This document shows positions 30,673 to 39,575 of a stretch of DNA of 39,802 nucleotides, in pieces (the first letter of the stretch is position 1; each line of letters starts with the position of its first letter). The stretch is from Christensenella sp. UBA1685 (GTDB lineage: Bacteria; Bacillota; Clostridia; Christensenellales; CAG-138), in NCBI GenBank assembly GCA_002320595.1, contig DCKB01000068.1, positions 1-39,802 on the forward strand, in the 5' to 3' direction. Below the pieces are notes generated by a model. It did not search any database and had not been told where the DNA came from. It saw only the letters and a program-made list of their open reading frames with translations. The position numbers were made by a program, and so were the translations under genes.

Positions 30673-32334
30673 TTATTGCAGGATGGCGCCCTGATCGGCG
30701 GAGCTTACAAGCTTGGCATACCGCGCAAGGTAGCCGGTTTTCACCTTTGGCTCCGGGCAGACCCATGCCGCCCTGCGGCGGGCAAGCTCCTCATCCGAAA
30801 CGAGCAGCGCAATTTCACAGGCGGGGATGTCGATGCGGATGCGGTCGCCTTCTTTCACAAGGGCGATGACGCCGCCTGCAGCGGCTTCCGGGCTTACATG
30901 GCCGATGGATGCGCCGCGCGTTGCGCCGGAGAAGCGGCCGTCCGTGATGAGCGCAACGCTTTCGCCAAGCCCCATGCCGCAGATGGCGGAGGTGGGGTTG
31001 AGCATTTCGCGCATGCCCGGGCCGCCCTTTGGCCCCTCATAGCGGATAACCACCACGTCGCCGGGGTTGATTTTTTTCGCGTAGATGGCGGCGATGGCCT
31101 CCTCCTCGGAATTGAACACGCGGGCAGGGCCTTCATGCTTCATCATCGCGGGGGCGACGGCGGATTGCTTCACGACGCAGCCGTCCTTTGCAAGGTTCCC
31201 CTTGAGCACCGCGATGCCGCCGTTTTCGGAATACGGCCGCTCCACGGGGCGGATGATCTCCTCGTTGCGGTTTTCGGCCGCGTTCACGGTTTCCGCAAGC
31301 GGTTTGCCCGTTACGGTCATCACGGAAAGATCCAGCAGGTTTTTCTTTGCAAGCTCTTTCATCACGGCTGCAACGCCGCCTGCAAGGTCAAGATCCTCCA
31401 TGAAGGTGTCGCCGGCAGGGGCAAGGTGGCACAGGTTCGGCGTTTTCGCGCTGATGGCGTTTGCCGCATCCAGGCTGATCGCAACGCCTGCCTCATGGGC
31501 GATGGCGGGCAGGTGCAGCATGGTATTGGTGGAACAGCCGAGCGCCATGTCCACGGTTTCCGCGTTGTAGAAGGCGGCTTCGGTCATGATGTCGCGGGGG
31601 CGGATGTTCTTTTCCACGAGCTCCATGATCTTCATGCCCGCATGCTTTGCAAGGCGCAGGCGCGCGGAATATGCGGCGGGAATGGTGCCGTTGCCGGGCA
31701 GCGCCATGCCGATTGCTTCCGAAAGGCAGTTCATTGAGTTTGCGGTGTACATGCCCGAGCAGGAGCCGCAGGTGGGGCATGCGTTTTCCTCATAATCGCG
31801 CACGCCGTCCGCGTCGAGCGTGCCCGCATGGTAAGCGCCCACGGCCTCGAACATGTGGCTGAGGCAGGTACGGCGGCCATCCTTCAGGCGCCCTGCAAGC
31901 ATCGGCCCGCCGGAGCAAAGGAGGGTGGGGACATTGATGCGCGCTGCGGCCATCAGGAGGCCGGGCACATTTTTATCGCAGTTTGGGATCATGACGAGCC
32001 CGTCAAACTGGTGGGCGAGCGCCATGGCCTCGGTGGAATCGGCGATGAGGTCGCGCGTGACAAGCGAATACTTCATGCCAATGTGCCCCATGGCGATGCC
32101 GTCGCACACGGCGATGGCGGGGAACAGCACGGGGGTGCCTCCGGCTGCGCGCACGCCGGCCTTCACCGCTTCGGCGATCTTGTCGAGATTCATGTGCCCG
32201 GGGACAATTTCGTTGAAGGAGGTCACAACGCCGATCAGCGGGCGGCGAATTTCCTCTTCCGTATAGCCGAGCGCGTAAAGCAGGCTGCGGTTCGGCGCGC
32301 GCTCCACGCCGGTTTTGATGTTATCGGAAAGCAT
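30673..32334 (-). CDS. ilvD: Dihydroxy-acid dehydratase
   Basis: 553 residues. It dehydrates the dihydroxy acids of the valine and isoleucine branches. Iron-sulfur ligands are seen in NCDKNVPG and CPTCGSCSGMYTANSM. Other family blocks are LGCSTNTMLHLPAIAHEAG and DGRFSGATRGASIGHVSPEAA. Length is normal. It is preceded by GAGG and by an intergenic hairpin that separates it from ilvC. Confidence 0.97.
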   Translation of the reverse strand: MLSDNIKTGVERAPNRSLLYALGYTEEEIRRPLIGVVTSFNEIVPGHMNLDKIAEAVKAGVRAAGGTPVLFPAIAVCDGIAMGHIGMKYSLVTRDLIADSTEAMALAHQFDGLVMIPNCDKNVPGLLMAAARINVPTLLCSGGPMLAGRLKDGRRTCLSHMFEAVGAYHAGTLDADGVRDYEENACPTCGSCSGMYTANSMNCLSEAIGMALPGNGTIPAAYSARLRLAKHAGMKIMELVEKNIRPRDIMTEAAFYNAETVDMALGCSTNTMLHLPAIAHEAGVAISLDAANAISAKTPNLCHLAPAGDTFMEDLDLAGGVAAVMKELAKKNLLDLSVMTVTGKPLAETVNAAENRNEEIIRPVERPYSENGGIAVLKGNLAKDGCVVKQSAVAPAMMKHEGPARVFNSEEEAIAAIYAKKINPGDVVVIRYEGPKGGPGMREMLNPTSAICGMGLGESVALITDGRFSGATRGASIGHVSPEAAAGGVIALVKEGDRIRIDIPACEIALLVSDEELARRRAAWVCPEPKVKTGYLARYAKLVSSADQGAILQ

Positions 32335-32405
32335 GTGTTAATCCTCGTTCTCATTTGTGTGAAAAAGGCGGCGCGCCGGAGGGCAGGCTGCCTGTGAGAA
32401 ACCAG

Positions 32406-32432
32406 GGGAAAGCGGGGGAGTTCCGCTTTCCC
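32406..32432 (-). repeat. Stable hairpin between ilvC and ilvD
   Basis: A perfect 10-bp stem, GGGAAAGCGG with CCGCTTTCCC, has a seven-base loop. No T run follows on the minus strand, so transcription should pass. Such hairpins within operons can protect the upstream message, here ilvB-ilvN-ilvC, or damp downstream expression. Confidence 0.6.
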
Positions 32433-32443
32433 AAAAGCTCTGC

Positions 32444-33463
32444 TTAGTTGGAAGCCTTGTCCAAATCGGAATCGTTCTTCCAAAGCATCTGCTCGCGCAG
32501 CTGTTTGCCGATGACTTCCATCGGATGCTTGGCAAGCGTTTCGCGCTTGGAGTTGAAGAAGCAGCGGCCGTTCTTGTTTTCCGCGATCCACTTGCCCGCG
32601 AAAGTGCCGTCCTGAATCTCCTGCAGCACGGCCTTCATGTTGGCCTTGGTCTGCTCGTAAGGGAGCACGCGGGGGCCGGAAACGTATTCGCCGTATTCCG
32701 CCGTGTCGGAGATGGAATAGTTCATCGCCGCAACGCCGCCCTTGTTGATGAGGTCTATGATGAGCTTCATCTCATGGATGCACTCGAAATAGGCGTTTTC
32801 CGGTTCGTAGCCTGCTTCAACGAGCGTTTCAAAGCCGCAGCGCATCAGATCCACAACGCCGCCGCAGAGCACGGCCTGCTCGCCGAAGAGGTCGGTTTCG
32901 GTTTCGTCATGCATGGTGGTTTCCATGATGCCCGCACGGGCGCCGCCGATGCCGGCGATGTAGGCAAGCGCAATGTCATACGCCTTGCCCGTTGCATTCT
33001 GCTCCACCGCGACGAGGCAGGGCACGCCCTTGCCGGCAACGTACTGGGAGCGGACGGTGTGGCCGGGGCCCTTCGGGGCGGCCATGAACACATCCACGCC
33101 CGCTGGAGGGACGATCTGCTTATAGCGGATGTTGAAGCCGTGCGCGAAGGCGATGGCTTTGCCATCTGTCAGATTGGGCGCGATATCGGCCTTGTACATA
33201 TCGGCCTGCGCTTCATCGTTGATCAGGATCATGATGATGTCTGCGGCCTTGGTGGCTTCCGCAACGGTCATCACTTCAAATCCGTCCTTCTCGGCTACCG
33301 GCCAGGATTTGCCGCCGCGGCGGAGGCCGACGATTACATCGCAGCCGGAATCCCGGAGATTGAGCGCGTGCGCATGGCCCTGCGAACCGTACCCGATGAT
33401 GGCGATTTTCTTGCCGTCAAGCTTGCCGAGGTCACAGTCTTTTTCATAGTACATTTTTGCCAT
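32444..33463 (-). CDS. ilvC: Ketol-acid reductoisomerase (class I)
   Basis: 339 residues. It isomerises and reduces acetolactate and acetohydroxybutyrate. The nucleotide site is IGYGSQGHAHALNLRDSG, and the coenzyme-choosing loop is GLRRGGKSW, with Arg and Ser typical of NADPH use. Metal and substrate residues lie in the DETETDLFGEQAVLCGG block, with further family residues in KLIIDLINKGGVAAMNYSISDTAEYG. The ATG at 33463 follows AAAGGAGAG, so I prefer it to an upstream reading. It overlaps ilvN by 20 bases. Confidence 0.97.
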   Translation of the reverse strand: MAKMYYEKDCDLGKLDGKKIAIIGYGSQGHAHALNLRDSGCDVIVGLRRGGKSWPVAEKDGFEVMTVAEATKAADIIMILINDEAQADMYKADIAPNLTDGKAIAFAHGFNIRYKQIVPPAGVDVFMAAPKGPGHTVRSQYVAGKGVPCLVAVEQNATGKAYDIALAYIAGIGGARAGIMETTMHDETETDLFGEQAVLCGGVVDLMRCGFETLVEAGYEPENAYFECIHEMKLIIDLINKGGVAAMNYSISDTAEYGEYVSGPRVLPYEQTKANMKAVLQEIQDGTFAGKWIAENKNGRCFFNSKRETLAKHPMEVIGKQLREQMLWKNDSDLDKASN

Positions 33464-33995
33464 AATTAAACTCTCCTTTTTCTTTTGTGTCCTCATAAAT
33501 TGTATCTGAGCCCCGTTCCAGTGCGATCATGCCGGTGCGCACCAGCTCGAGGATGCCGAACTCTTTTACCAGGTTTTCAATGGCCGAGGCCTTGCTTTCC
33601 TCCCCGATCATGGCAAGGGTAAGCGTCGTCGGGGAAACGTCGATGATCGACGCGCGGAAAATGTTTGCGATTTGGATGACGCGGTTTCCGATCTCGCTTG
33701 TGGGAACGCTGACCTTGATGAGAATCAGCTCGCGCCGGATGGCATTTTCCGGGTGCAGCAGCTTCACGGAATGCACGGGCAGCAGCTTGCGCAGCTGATT
33801 GCTGAGCAGGTTGATCTGCTTATCGTCCGCGAGCACCTCAATGGTGATGCGCGAAACGGCCGGGTCATCCGTCGTGCCGACAGCCAGGGATTCGATGTTG
33901 TAGCCCTTGCGGGAAAACAGGCGCGAAACCTGGGAAAGCACGCCGGCTTCGTTGTCCACCAGAACGGACAGGGAACGTCTTACTGCGCGGTCCAT
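33444..33995 (-). CDS. ilvN: Acetolactate synthase small (regulatory) subunit
   Basis: 183 residues. The ATG at 33995 lies seven bases from AAAGGAGGG, while the ATG two codons earlier is too close, so I use 33995. The N-terminal ACT domain begins RSLSVLVDNEAGVLSQVSRLFSR-like sequence and contains GYNIESLAVG, the valine-binding surface of the family. The C-terminal domain (about 80-165) stimulates the large subunit. It sits 13 bases after ilvB and overlaps ilvC. Confidence 0.95.
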   Translation of the reverse strand: MDRAVRRSLSVLVDNEAGVLSQVSRLFSRKGYNIESLAVGTTDDPAVSRITIEVLADDKQINLLSNQLRKLLPVHSVKLLHPENAIRRELILIKVSVPTSEIGNRVIQIANIFRASIIDVSPTTLTLAMIGEESKASAIENLVKEFGILELVRTGMIALERGSDTIYEDTKEKGEFNYGKNVL

Positions 33996-34008
33996 GTGCA
34001 TCCCTCCT

Positions 34009-35715
34009 TTAATCGATAATGAACTGGGTGATACGGCTGCCGCCGCCTACCATGGGGCGAACCATTTCATCCTGGTCGATGGCGCAGTCGATCACATAGC
34101 CGTGCTTCCATTCCATGGCCTCCGTGATCGCCGCCTCCAGCTCCTTTACGTTGCAAACGCGTTTGCCGCGCAGCCCGTAAGCCTCCGCGAGCTTTACGAA
34201 ATTGGGCGCGCGGTCCAGCGTGGTTTCGGAATAACGCTTATCATAAATCAGCGTTTGCCACTGGCGCACCATGCCGAGCGTGTTGTTGTTGAACACGAAG
34301 GTGATGACCGGAATGTCATAATACTGCTCGGTGGCAAGCTCGTTGCAGTTCATGCGGAAGCTGCCGTCCCCCGTGATATGGATCACGGTCTTTTCCGGGT
34401 TTCCGACCTTGGCGCCGATGGCGGCGCCAAGGCCAAAGCCCATCGTGCCGAAGCCGCCGGAAGTCAGAAGCTGGCCGGGGTAATCGAAATGGAAATGCTG
34501 GATGGCCCACATCTGGTGCTGGCCCACATCCGTTGCAACCATGGTGTCCTGCGGCATAAGGCGCGCAATGGCATCCGTAATCTGCTTGGGCGTAAGGGTG
34601 CTCCCGCCTTCGTCATACTCTGTTTCCGTTTTAAAAGAAAACACATAATCCTTCCACGGGGTATGATCCATCGGCTCAAGCTCGTCCAACAGCATTTGCA
34701 GCACGCGCTTTGCATCGCCGATGATATGGTGGTCAGTCTGCACATTCTTGTTGATCTCGGAACGGTCGATGTCGATCTGCACAATCTGCGCCTGGCTTGC
34801 GAAGCTTGCGGGATCGAGCGCCACACGGTCGGAGAAGCGGCAGCCCACGGCGATGAGCAGGTCGCAGCTGTCGCAGGCCATGTTGGAAGCCTGCGAACCG
34901 TGCATGCCGATCATGCCCGTAGTGAGCGGATTGCGCCCCTTGAAGCCGCCGCCGCCCATCACGGTTACGGCAACGGGTGCGTCAATGCATTCCGCAAGGG
35001 CGAGAAATTCATGATCCGCCCGGCTGCGCACCACGCCGCCGCCGCAGATCAGAAGGGGCTTTTGTGAGGCTTGGATCATGTGCACAAGCTTGTGCACATC
35101 GTTGAGATCCGGCTCCGGAGCGCGCAGGTCATGGGAAGCGCGCTTGATGAGCGCACCAAGCCGCCCGGCGGAAGCATGCGCTTCCCGCGGCAGAGGGGTA
35201 AACTCCGCCGTTTGGGCGGTCGCATTTTTCACGATGTCGATGAGCACCGGGCCGGGCCTTCCGCCGCGCGCGATGGCGAATGCCTCGCGCACGATGTCCG
35301 CAAGCTTGGCCGTATCGCGCACCATGTAGTTGCATTTGGTGATGGGCATGGTGATGCCCGTGATGTCAACCTCCTGAAACGAGTCCTTGCCCACGAGGTT
35401 TTCCGCCACATTGCAGGTGATGAATACCACGGGGGAAGAGTCCATATAAGCCGTGGCGATGCCTGTGGTGAGGTTGGTGCACCCCGGGCCGGAGGTGGCG
35501 AAACACACGCCTACCTTGCCGGTGGAACGGGCATAGCCGTCCGCTGCATGGGAAGCGCCCTGCTCATGGGAGGTGAGAATATGCCGAATTTTGCCGCGAT
35601 AGCGGTAAAGCTCGTCATAAACGTTCAGGATGGTGCCGCCGGGGTAGCCAAAAACGGTATCCACACCCTGTTCCAGCAGGCATTCCATCAAGATTTTTGC
35701 GCCTGTCATCTGCAT
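34009..35715 (-). CDS. ilvB: Acetolactate synthase large (catalytic) subunit
   Basis: 568 residues. A thiamine-diphosphate enzyme that joins pyruvate to pyruvate or 2-oxobutanoate, the first common step of valine and isoleucine synthesis. The activating glutamate is in LTSHEQGASHAADGYARSTG. The thiamine-diphosphate motif is GDGSFRMNCNELATE followed by FVFNN. The FAD-type central domain is intact. GGAGG lies ten bases before the ATG at 35715; a second ATG two codons later is possible. It is the first gene of the T-box-controlled operon. Confidence 0.97.
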   Translation of the reverse strand: MQMTGAKILMECLLEQGVDTVFGYPGGTILNVYDELYRYRGKIRHILTSHEQGASHAADGYARSTGKVGVCFATSGPGCTNLTTGIATAYMDSSPVVFITCNVAENLVGKDSFQEVDITGITMPITKCNYMVRDTAKLADIVREAFAIARGGRPGPVLIDIVKNATAQTAEFTPLPREAHASAGRLGALIKRASHDLRAPEPDLNDVHKLVHMIQASQKPLLICGGGVVRSRADHEFLALAECIDAPVAVTVMGGGGFKGRNPLTTGMIGMHGSQASNMACDSCDLLIAVGCRFSDRVALDPASFASQAQIVQIDIDRSEINKNVQTDHHIIGDAKRVLQMLLDELEPMDHTPWKDYVFSFKTETEYDEGGSTLTPKQITDAIARLMPQDTMVATDVGQHQMWAIQHFHFDYPGQLLTSGGFGTMGFGLGAAIGAKVGNPEKTVIHITGDGSFRMNCNELATEQYYDIPVITFVFNNNTLGMVRQWQTLIYDKRYSETTLDRAPNFVKLAEAYGLRGKRVCNVKELEAAITEAMEWKHGYVIDCAIDQDEMVRPMVGGGSRITQFIID

Positions 35716-35784
35716 GTATAAAAATCCTCCAAAACCCGCCTGCCCGGCGTGCTGCGCCGTGCATGGAGCGGGATTATATCCTTT

Positions 35785-36072
35785 AAAAAAACCCTGAAGC
35801 CGAATTGGCTTCAGGGACGAAAGTTCGTGGTACCACCCTGATTATCGCATCCCAACGCGGTTAGGGAATGGACGATCACTCGTGTTCAAAGCTCAAACAA
35901 GCTTCTAGCCTGTAACGGGGCGGCCGTAACGCCTTACTGTTCCGGGGTTGGGGCGTTCTACTCGGGAAGGAGACTGCACAGTATCTTCTGGGCCGGCTTG
36001 CAGCAACCGCCGGCTCTCTGAAACGTCCGATACGGGCATAATTCCGTCTGCGTATTAATATTCATTCAATTG
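35785..36072 (-). ncRNA. T-box leader controlling the ilv-leu operon
   Basis: The diagnostic T-box sequence AGGGTGGTACCACG lies at 35839-35826. It is followed by a terminator, a 10-bp stem (35816-35807 with 35801-35792) and seven T. Upstream the AGAGAGCCGGC distal-loop pattern of stem I is clear (about 36018-36008). Uncharged tRNA binding stabilises the antiterminator and switches the operon on. The specifier codon is not certain: CTC (Leu) or GTC (Val) in the stretch GCAGTCTCCTTCCCGAGT. All likely tRNAs have discriminator A, which fits the T in TGGT. Confidence 0.93.
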
Positions 36073-36078
36073 CCTGCA

Positions 36079-36107
36079 ATGTTACCATAGAACGCATGCT
36101 TTGTCAA
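36079..36107 (-). promoter_or_regulatory. ilv-leu operon promoter
   Basis: The minus strand has TTGACA (36102-36107), a 17-base spacer and TAACAT (36079-36084), directly before the T-box leader. It would drive about 12 kb of genes. Confidence 0.85.
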
Positions 36108-36213
36108 GCGGTCATTCCCGTGGCGAAGGGAAGCGGCGCAGGGTTGCAATACACATTGGGCAGGGAGGAGGGATGGGGTGAAGGAGGAAATGGTGGGATG
36201 GCACCCGTTGTCG

Positions 36214-36348
36214 TGTGCTTTTTCCGCAGCCGTATTCCCCCACGATGCCGGGGGTCTTCCCTTCATACACTTCAAAGGAAACGCCGTCTACAACAGGAAT
36301 GTCCTTTTTTCTGTAGCGAAAGGTTGTTATAAAGTCGTTCACCCGCAA
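36214..36348 (-). pseudogene. N-terminal stub of a peptide-type ABC transporter ATPase
   Basis: The frame (I)LRVNDFITTFRYRK, VVDGVSFEVYEGKTPGIVGEYGCGKST is the start of an OppD/DppD-type ATPase up to and including the Walker A motif. The rest of the protein (some 280 residues) is missing. After GKST the frame runs into unrelated sequence and reaches the ilv promoter about 110 bases on. No permease or binding-protein gene is nearby. It is a remnant, probably left by a deletion whose edge lies near 36213. The remaining bases to 36417 hold nothing else. Confidence 0.7.
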
Positions 36349-36417
36349 TATGGCACGCTCCCCATGGCCTTATTTAGGACTTCGGGCATTTCAGGTGCTT
36401 GTCGATCCTGTGCTCGT

Positions 36418-37305
36418 TCATCGGCCGGACCTCGGCTTTACGGCACGCAATTCAATATAGCCGCGTTCCCCGCGAGGCTCAAGCTGAATGCGCGGGTTTT
36501 CATCGTCCCATTCACAGCCGATGACTGCCGGATCGTAGCGATCCATGGCGTGTTGCACCGCAGCAATCGCCTCGCAGTAGTCTTCCTCCCGGAAGGGTTC
36601 GCCCTGAAACATCAGGTAATCCGCTGCGGGAAGGGTGATTACATCAAAGCCTTCCGGCACGGTGCCCGCATAATCCGGCGCCGTTTCAACACCCTGCACA
36701 TAAGTGGAGGTATTGGGCTTTTTGTACCGCTCGGGCAGCCACAGGCATACCGGCTCCCCGGAGAGGGAATCCATGCTGCTCAGGAGCCCCCAAACGTCGC
36801 AGCCGACCTCCTCACAATAAGGGAAGTATCCTTCTGCACTGACGCCGCGCTTGAGAATCACCTTGCGTTCCGGTTTCCGAATCATTTGAATGAATACGCT
36901 TTGCACTTGTTCCATGTTGTGTGGTTCCTTTCTGAGTTCTCTGAATTTTACACCGTAAGGGATAAAAAGCGAGATGGGAACGGGATCTTTGGCATATGCC
37001 CCCGGATTGCGGCCGAATTCCTTGAAAAACGCACGCTGGTAGCCATCCACACTGCCAAACCCGAGCGCGTAGGCTACATCGCTTACGCGGCAATTTTCGT
37101 TTTTCAGCCGGAGGGCCGATTGGGACAACCGCAGCCGCCGGATGTATTCCGCCGGGGTCAGCCCGGTATACTGCCGGAACAGCCGGTAGGAATGCCAGGG
37201 AGAAAACATCGAGGCCAATGACAGGCCTGCCATTGTGATTTCCTCCTCGATATGCGATTCAATATAGTCCTGCATCCGCTGGACAGCCAAGACCTGCTCG
37301 TTCAT
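36418..37305 (-). CDS. AraC-family regulator with GyrI-like effector domain
   Basis: 295 residues. Residues 1-105 form the two helix-turn-helix units of AraC/XylS proteins, with the family signature VSDVAYALGFGSVDGYQRAFFKEFGRNPGAYAK (split here: VSDVAYALGFGSVDG then YQRAFFKEFG). The C-terminal part (about 120-290) looks like a GyrI/effector-binding domain, which in related regulators binds small hydrophobic compounds. This is the Rob-like order, DNA-binding domain first. AGAGGA precedes the ATG. Its target may be itself or the transporter whose stub lies downstream. Confidence 0.88.
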   Translation of the reverse strand: MNEQVLAVQRMQDYIESHIEEEITMAGLSLASMFSPWHSYRLFRQYTGLTPAEYIRRLRLSQSALRLKNENCRVSDVAYALGFGSVDGYQRAFFKEFGRNPGAYAKDPVPISLFIPYGVKFRELRKEPHNMEQVQSVFIQMIRKPERKVILKRGVSAEGYFPYCEEVGCDVWGLLSSMDSLSGEPVCLWLPERYKKPNTSTYVQGVETAPDYAGTVPEGFDVITLPAADYLMFQGEPFREEDYCEAIAAVQHAMDRYDPAVIGCEWDDENPRIQLEPRGERGYIELRAVKPRSGR

Positions 37306-37403
37306 GCTCTCATCCTCTTACCGCCTTATAACGGATATGTTACAAAATCAGAAAAAAATCGCTCGACGTTTCTTGCCATTCGTTTGCTCGAAGCGGACGG
37401 AAA

Positions 37404-37796
37404 TCAGCAAGCCTTCGGCTCGGCTTCCTGCGCCGTGTAAAAGGTAGTTCGGCGCAGCGGGTTGCCCTGCCGGCAGCAAATGCTCTCAACCCTTGTCCCG
37501 CAAAGCCCGCCCGAGATAATCCCCGCCTTTTTGTGCCTGAAAAGCAGCGCTGCCGCAATCAGGTTGGGAATTCCGTTTACACATAAAAGCGCAATGCTGG
37601 GAAAAACGAAATCCTGGTACAGATATTCCGCCGGCGGAAGCACCTGAAAATAAGGAAGCATACCCTCCATCCCCAGCGCGCTGCCGTCCGGTGCAGCGAG
37701 CATCCCCACAGCGCCTGCCACAGCGCCGATGCCGATGAACAGGCACCAGAAGAGCAGCGCCCTTCGCGCCGCATTGAATTTGCTGTGCGGCTTCAT
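37404..37796 (-). CDS. Small membrane protein with a doubtful C-terminus
   Basis: 130 residues from the ATG at 37796, with GGAGG nine bases upstream and a consensus promoter. Two or three membrane helices are clear, including LFWCLFIGIGAVAGAVGML and LLCVNGIPNLIAAALLF. After GIISGGLCG the hydrophobic pattern stops and gives way to a Cys/Arg-rich tail (RVESICCRQGNPLRR). I would expect another membrane helix there, so an internal deletion or frameshift is likely. The function is unknown. Confidence 0.55.
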   Translation of the reverse strand: MKPHSKFNAARRALLFWCLFIGIGAVAGAVGMLAAPDGSALGMEGMLPYFQVLPPAEYLYQDFVFPSIALLCVNGIPNLIAAALLFRHKKAGIISGGLCGTRVESICCRQGNPLRRTTFYTAQEAEPKAC

Positions 37797-37853
37797 ATTC
37801 TGATTCCTCCAATCCATCGGGAAACAAAGCCCCATATGACATAAATCGCATTT

Positions 37854-37883
37854 ATTATAGATACCCGGCCGGGCGGCTGTCAA
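37854..37883 (-). promoter_or_regulatory. Promoter of the membrane protein at 37404-37796
   Basis: The minus strand has TTGACA (37878-37883), an 18-base spacer and TATAAT (37854-37859), both elements at consensus. Confidence 0.8.
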
Positions 37884-37913
37884 CGGCGCGTGTTTCCGCG
37901 GCCTGAATCGATC

Positions 37914-37949
37914 AAAAAAGCGGCTCGCATGGGCAGGAAAGCCGCTTTT
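37914..37949 (-). terminator. Terminator of the frameshifted lipoprotein gene
   Basis: AAAAGCGGCT and AGCCGCTTTT (37940-37949 with 37916-37925) form a stem with a 14-base loop, followed on the minus strand by a run of six T. Confidence 0.75.
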
Positions 37950-38008
37950 GCCGTTCAAACGGCTTGCCTTGTACACCGGGCTGCCGCCAATTGCGGAGCC
38001 GCATGCGT

Positions 38009-38790
38009 TCATTCCGTCACACAAACCCAGTTAAGGGGCTGGGGCCCAAGCGCATCATAGCTTGAATCGAGTGCGAAGTATTCCTCTTCGCTGATTTCAG
38101 CACCGTCCTTGAAGTACTGCAGGGCATCTGCATTTTCAATGTCCACCATGGTTTTCTGGGAGGAAAGCAGCACAGCTTCCGCGCCGCTTACCTTATAATA
38201 TCAAACCCGGATTCAAAGGCGCTGGAACTCCATGTCACCTTGATCGTTCCGTCCGCGTATACGTTAAAGTTTGTGCGGTACCCAAAGCTTGCGTCAAACA
38301 GCCGCACTGCTTCACCGCCCGCAATGGAACGCATGTCATAAAAGGTGGGGATTCCATCCATCAATGTGCCGATGAGCAGTTCGTCCGTCCCGTTGCCGTC
38401 AAAGTCATGCAGCGCATAATATGCCGGATTTTGGATGATCCGCCATTCGGGAGCCACATCTTCTCCAAAGGCTTTATCCCGTTCTTCAACCCCCAGCGAG
38501 GCATAATAGCCGTGGCTCATTGCGTCGGCATACTGGGCGATCACTGCTTCGTAGGGTTCCGGCAGGGGCAAAGGAGATTCCGGCTCAGGGGCGGCGGACT
38601 CCGGCGTTTGCACGGTCTGGGCGGGGGAATGGCTGGGCTGCGCAGCATTGCCGGCTTCCGGCGTCTGCTCAGCCTGAACGGGGGATGCGGCAATCTGCTG
38701 CTCCGGCATAGAGCATCCTGCCATGCACACAAAGACGCAGGAAAGCAGGGCTGCGCAAATATACAGGATTTTTTTCTTTATTCCATTCAT
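38009..38790 (-). pseudogene. Lipoprotein gene with a frameshift near its end
   Basis: The first frame (38790-38188, about 200 residues) starts MNGIKKKILYICAALL and has a lipobox CMAGC. A Pro/Glu/Gln/Ser-rich linker follows, then a domain with HDFDGNGTDELLIGTL, a calcium-loop-like repeat of FG-GAP/VCBS type. It stops early, after SGFDIIR. A second frame overlaps near 38200 and continues YYKVSGAEAV, then ADALQYFKDGAEISEEEYFA and WVCVTE, a natural end at 38009. One missing base explains the break, either a real mutation or a read error. The role is unknown. Confidence 0.65.
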
Positions 38791-38923
38791 ACGCGTACCA
38801 ATTTCATCCTTTCTGCATTCTGCGATATCATACCACAGCGGAAACCGTAAAAACATTAATTATCTGTGAACAGCCCTCCGGCTCCGCCGGCAAAACGGCA
38901 TGGGCGTTGCCGGGAGCTGCAAT

Positions 38924-39379
38924 TCATTTATACTTCACTGTTCTGAACTTATGATCAATCCAGAAAGTTGCCTCCAAAGTATGAAAGTGAACAAACCTTA
39001 TTTTGGCGTCGTCAATTCCTTTTGGGAAAAAAGTTTTATCGTTTTCATTCCATAAATTTTGCATTTCTGCTCTATCGGTTATAAAATTCACCTCGCCCAC
39101 AAGGGTTAATGAATCCTCTCCGTCCTGAAAGTAGATGCTTGTCTTTGAATTGGCCTCAAAATGTTTGGCCTTACCTTGCTTTTCGCTTCTTTTTGATGTT
39201 ACGAATACTAGATCCCTGAATCCCGTATCCTTTAACTTGCTCACACAGCAAGTCCTTGGGTATCCATTTTCATTGACAGAGGAAACAAACATTATTTTGC
39301 ATTTTCCCACAAGGCGATCTGCAGCAGATTCTATTTCTTTAATCCGTTGCTTCTGAATTTCGCTCGCTTTCTGTTCCAT
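38924..39379 (-). CDS. Pyridoxamine 5'-phosphate oxidase-fold protein
   Basis: 151 residues from the ATG at 39379, seven bases after GGGGG; upstream codons look unlikely. It has the flavin-binding split-barrel plan of the general-stress-protein-26 group: KIMFVSSVNENGYPRTCCVSK-like first strands, LVFVTSKRSEKQGKAKHFEAN, then SIYFQDGEDSLTLVGEVNFI and a C-terminal FHTLEATFWID. Such proteins bind FMN, F420 or haem; the ligand cannot be told. The gene is clearly more AT-rich than its neighbours and has different codon use, which suggests acquisition by transfer. Confidence 0.82.
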   Translation of the reverse strand: MEQKASEIQKQRIKEIESAADRLVGKCKIMFVSSVNENGYPRTCCVSKLKDTGFRDLVFVTSKRSEKQGKAKHFEANSKTSIYFQDGEDSLTLVGEVNFITDRAEMQNLWNENDKTFFPKGIDDAKIRFVHFHTLEATFWIDHKFRTVKYK

Positions 39380-39542
39380 ACCATACCCCCACAGATCTTG
39401 GTTTAGATTATAGCAATAACTTTTTCCCAGTATACAGCATATGCGCCGGCATACCTGCACCTCGCTTGCGCAAACGATGCGCTACCAATAAAAAAGCTCC
39501 CAACAGGGTAGCTCGTAATAAGACAGGTTTATAATTTTTAGC

Positions 39543-39575
39543 AAGAACAGCGTGGCGTGAAGTCACGCTGTTCTT
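39543..39575. repeat. Perfect 12-bp inverted repeat in a gene-free end region
   Basis: AAGAACAGCGTG (39543-39554) and CACGCTGTTCTT (39564-39575) form a strong hairpin with a nine-base loop. CTTTCT follows on the plus strand. It may be a terminator or the end of a mobile element. The rest of 39380-39802 has only short broken frames, and I see no gene in it. Confidence 0.5.

Noticed and set aside
28093..31737. A very long plus-strand open frame (over 1,200 codons) opposite leuC, leuA and ilvD
   Set aside because: It lies antisense to clear enzymes. The translation has no known domain and is the usual result of GC-rich codon use leaving the opposite strand free of stops.
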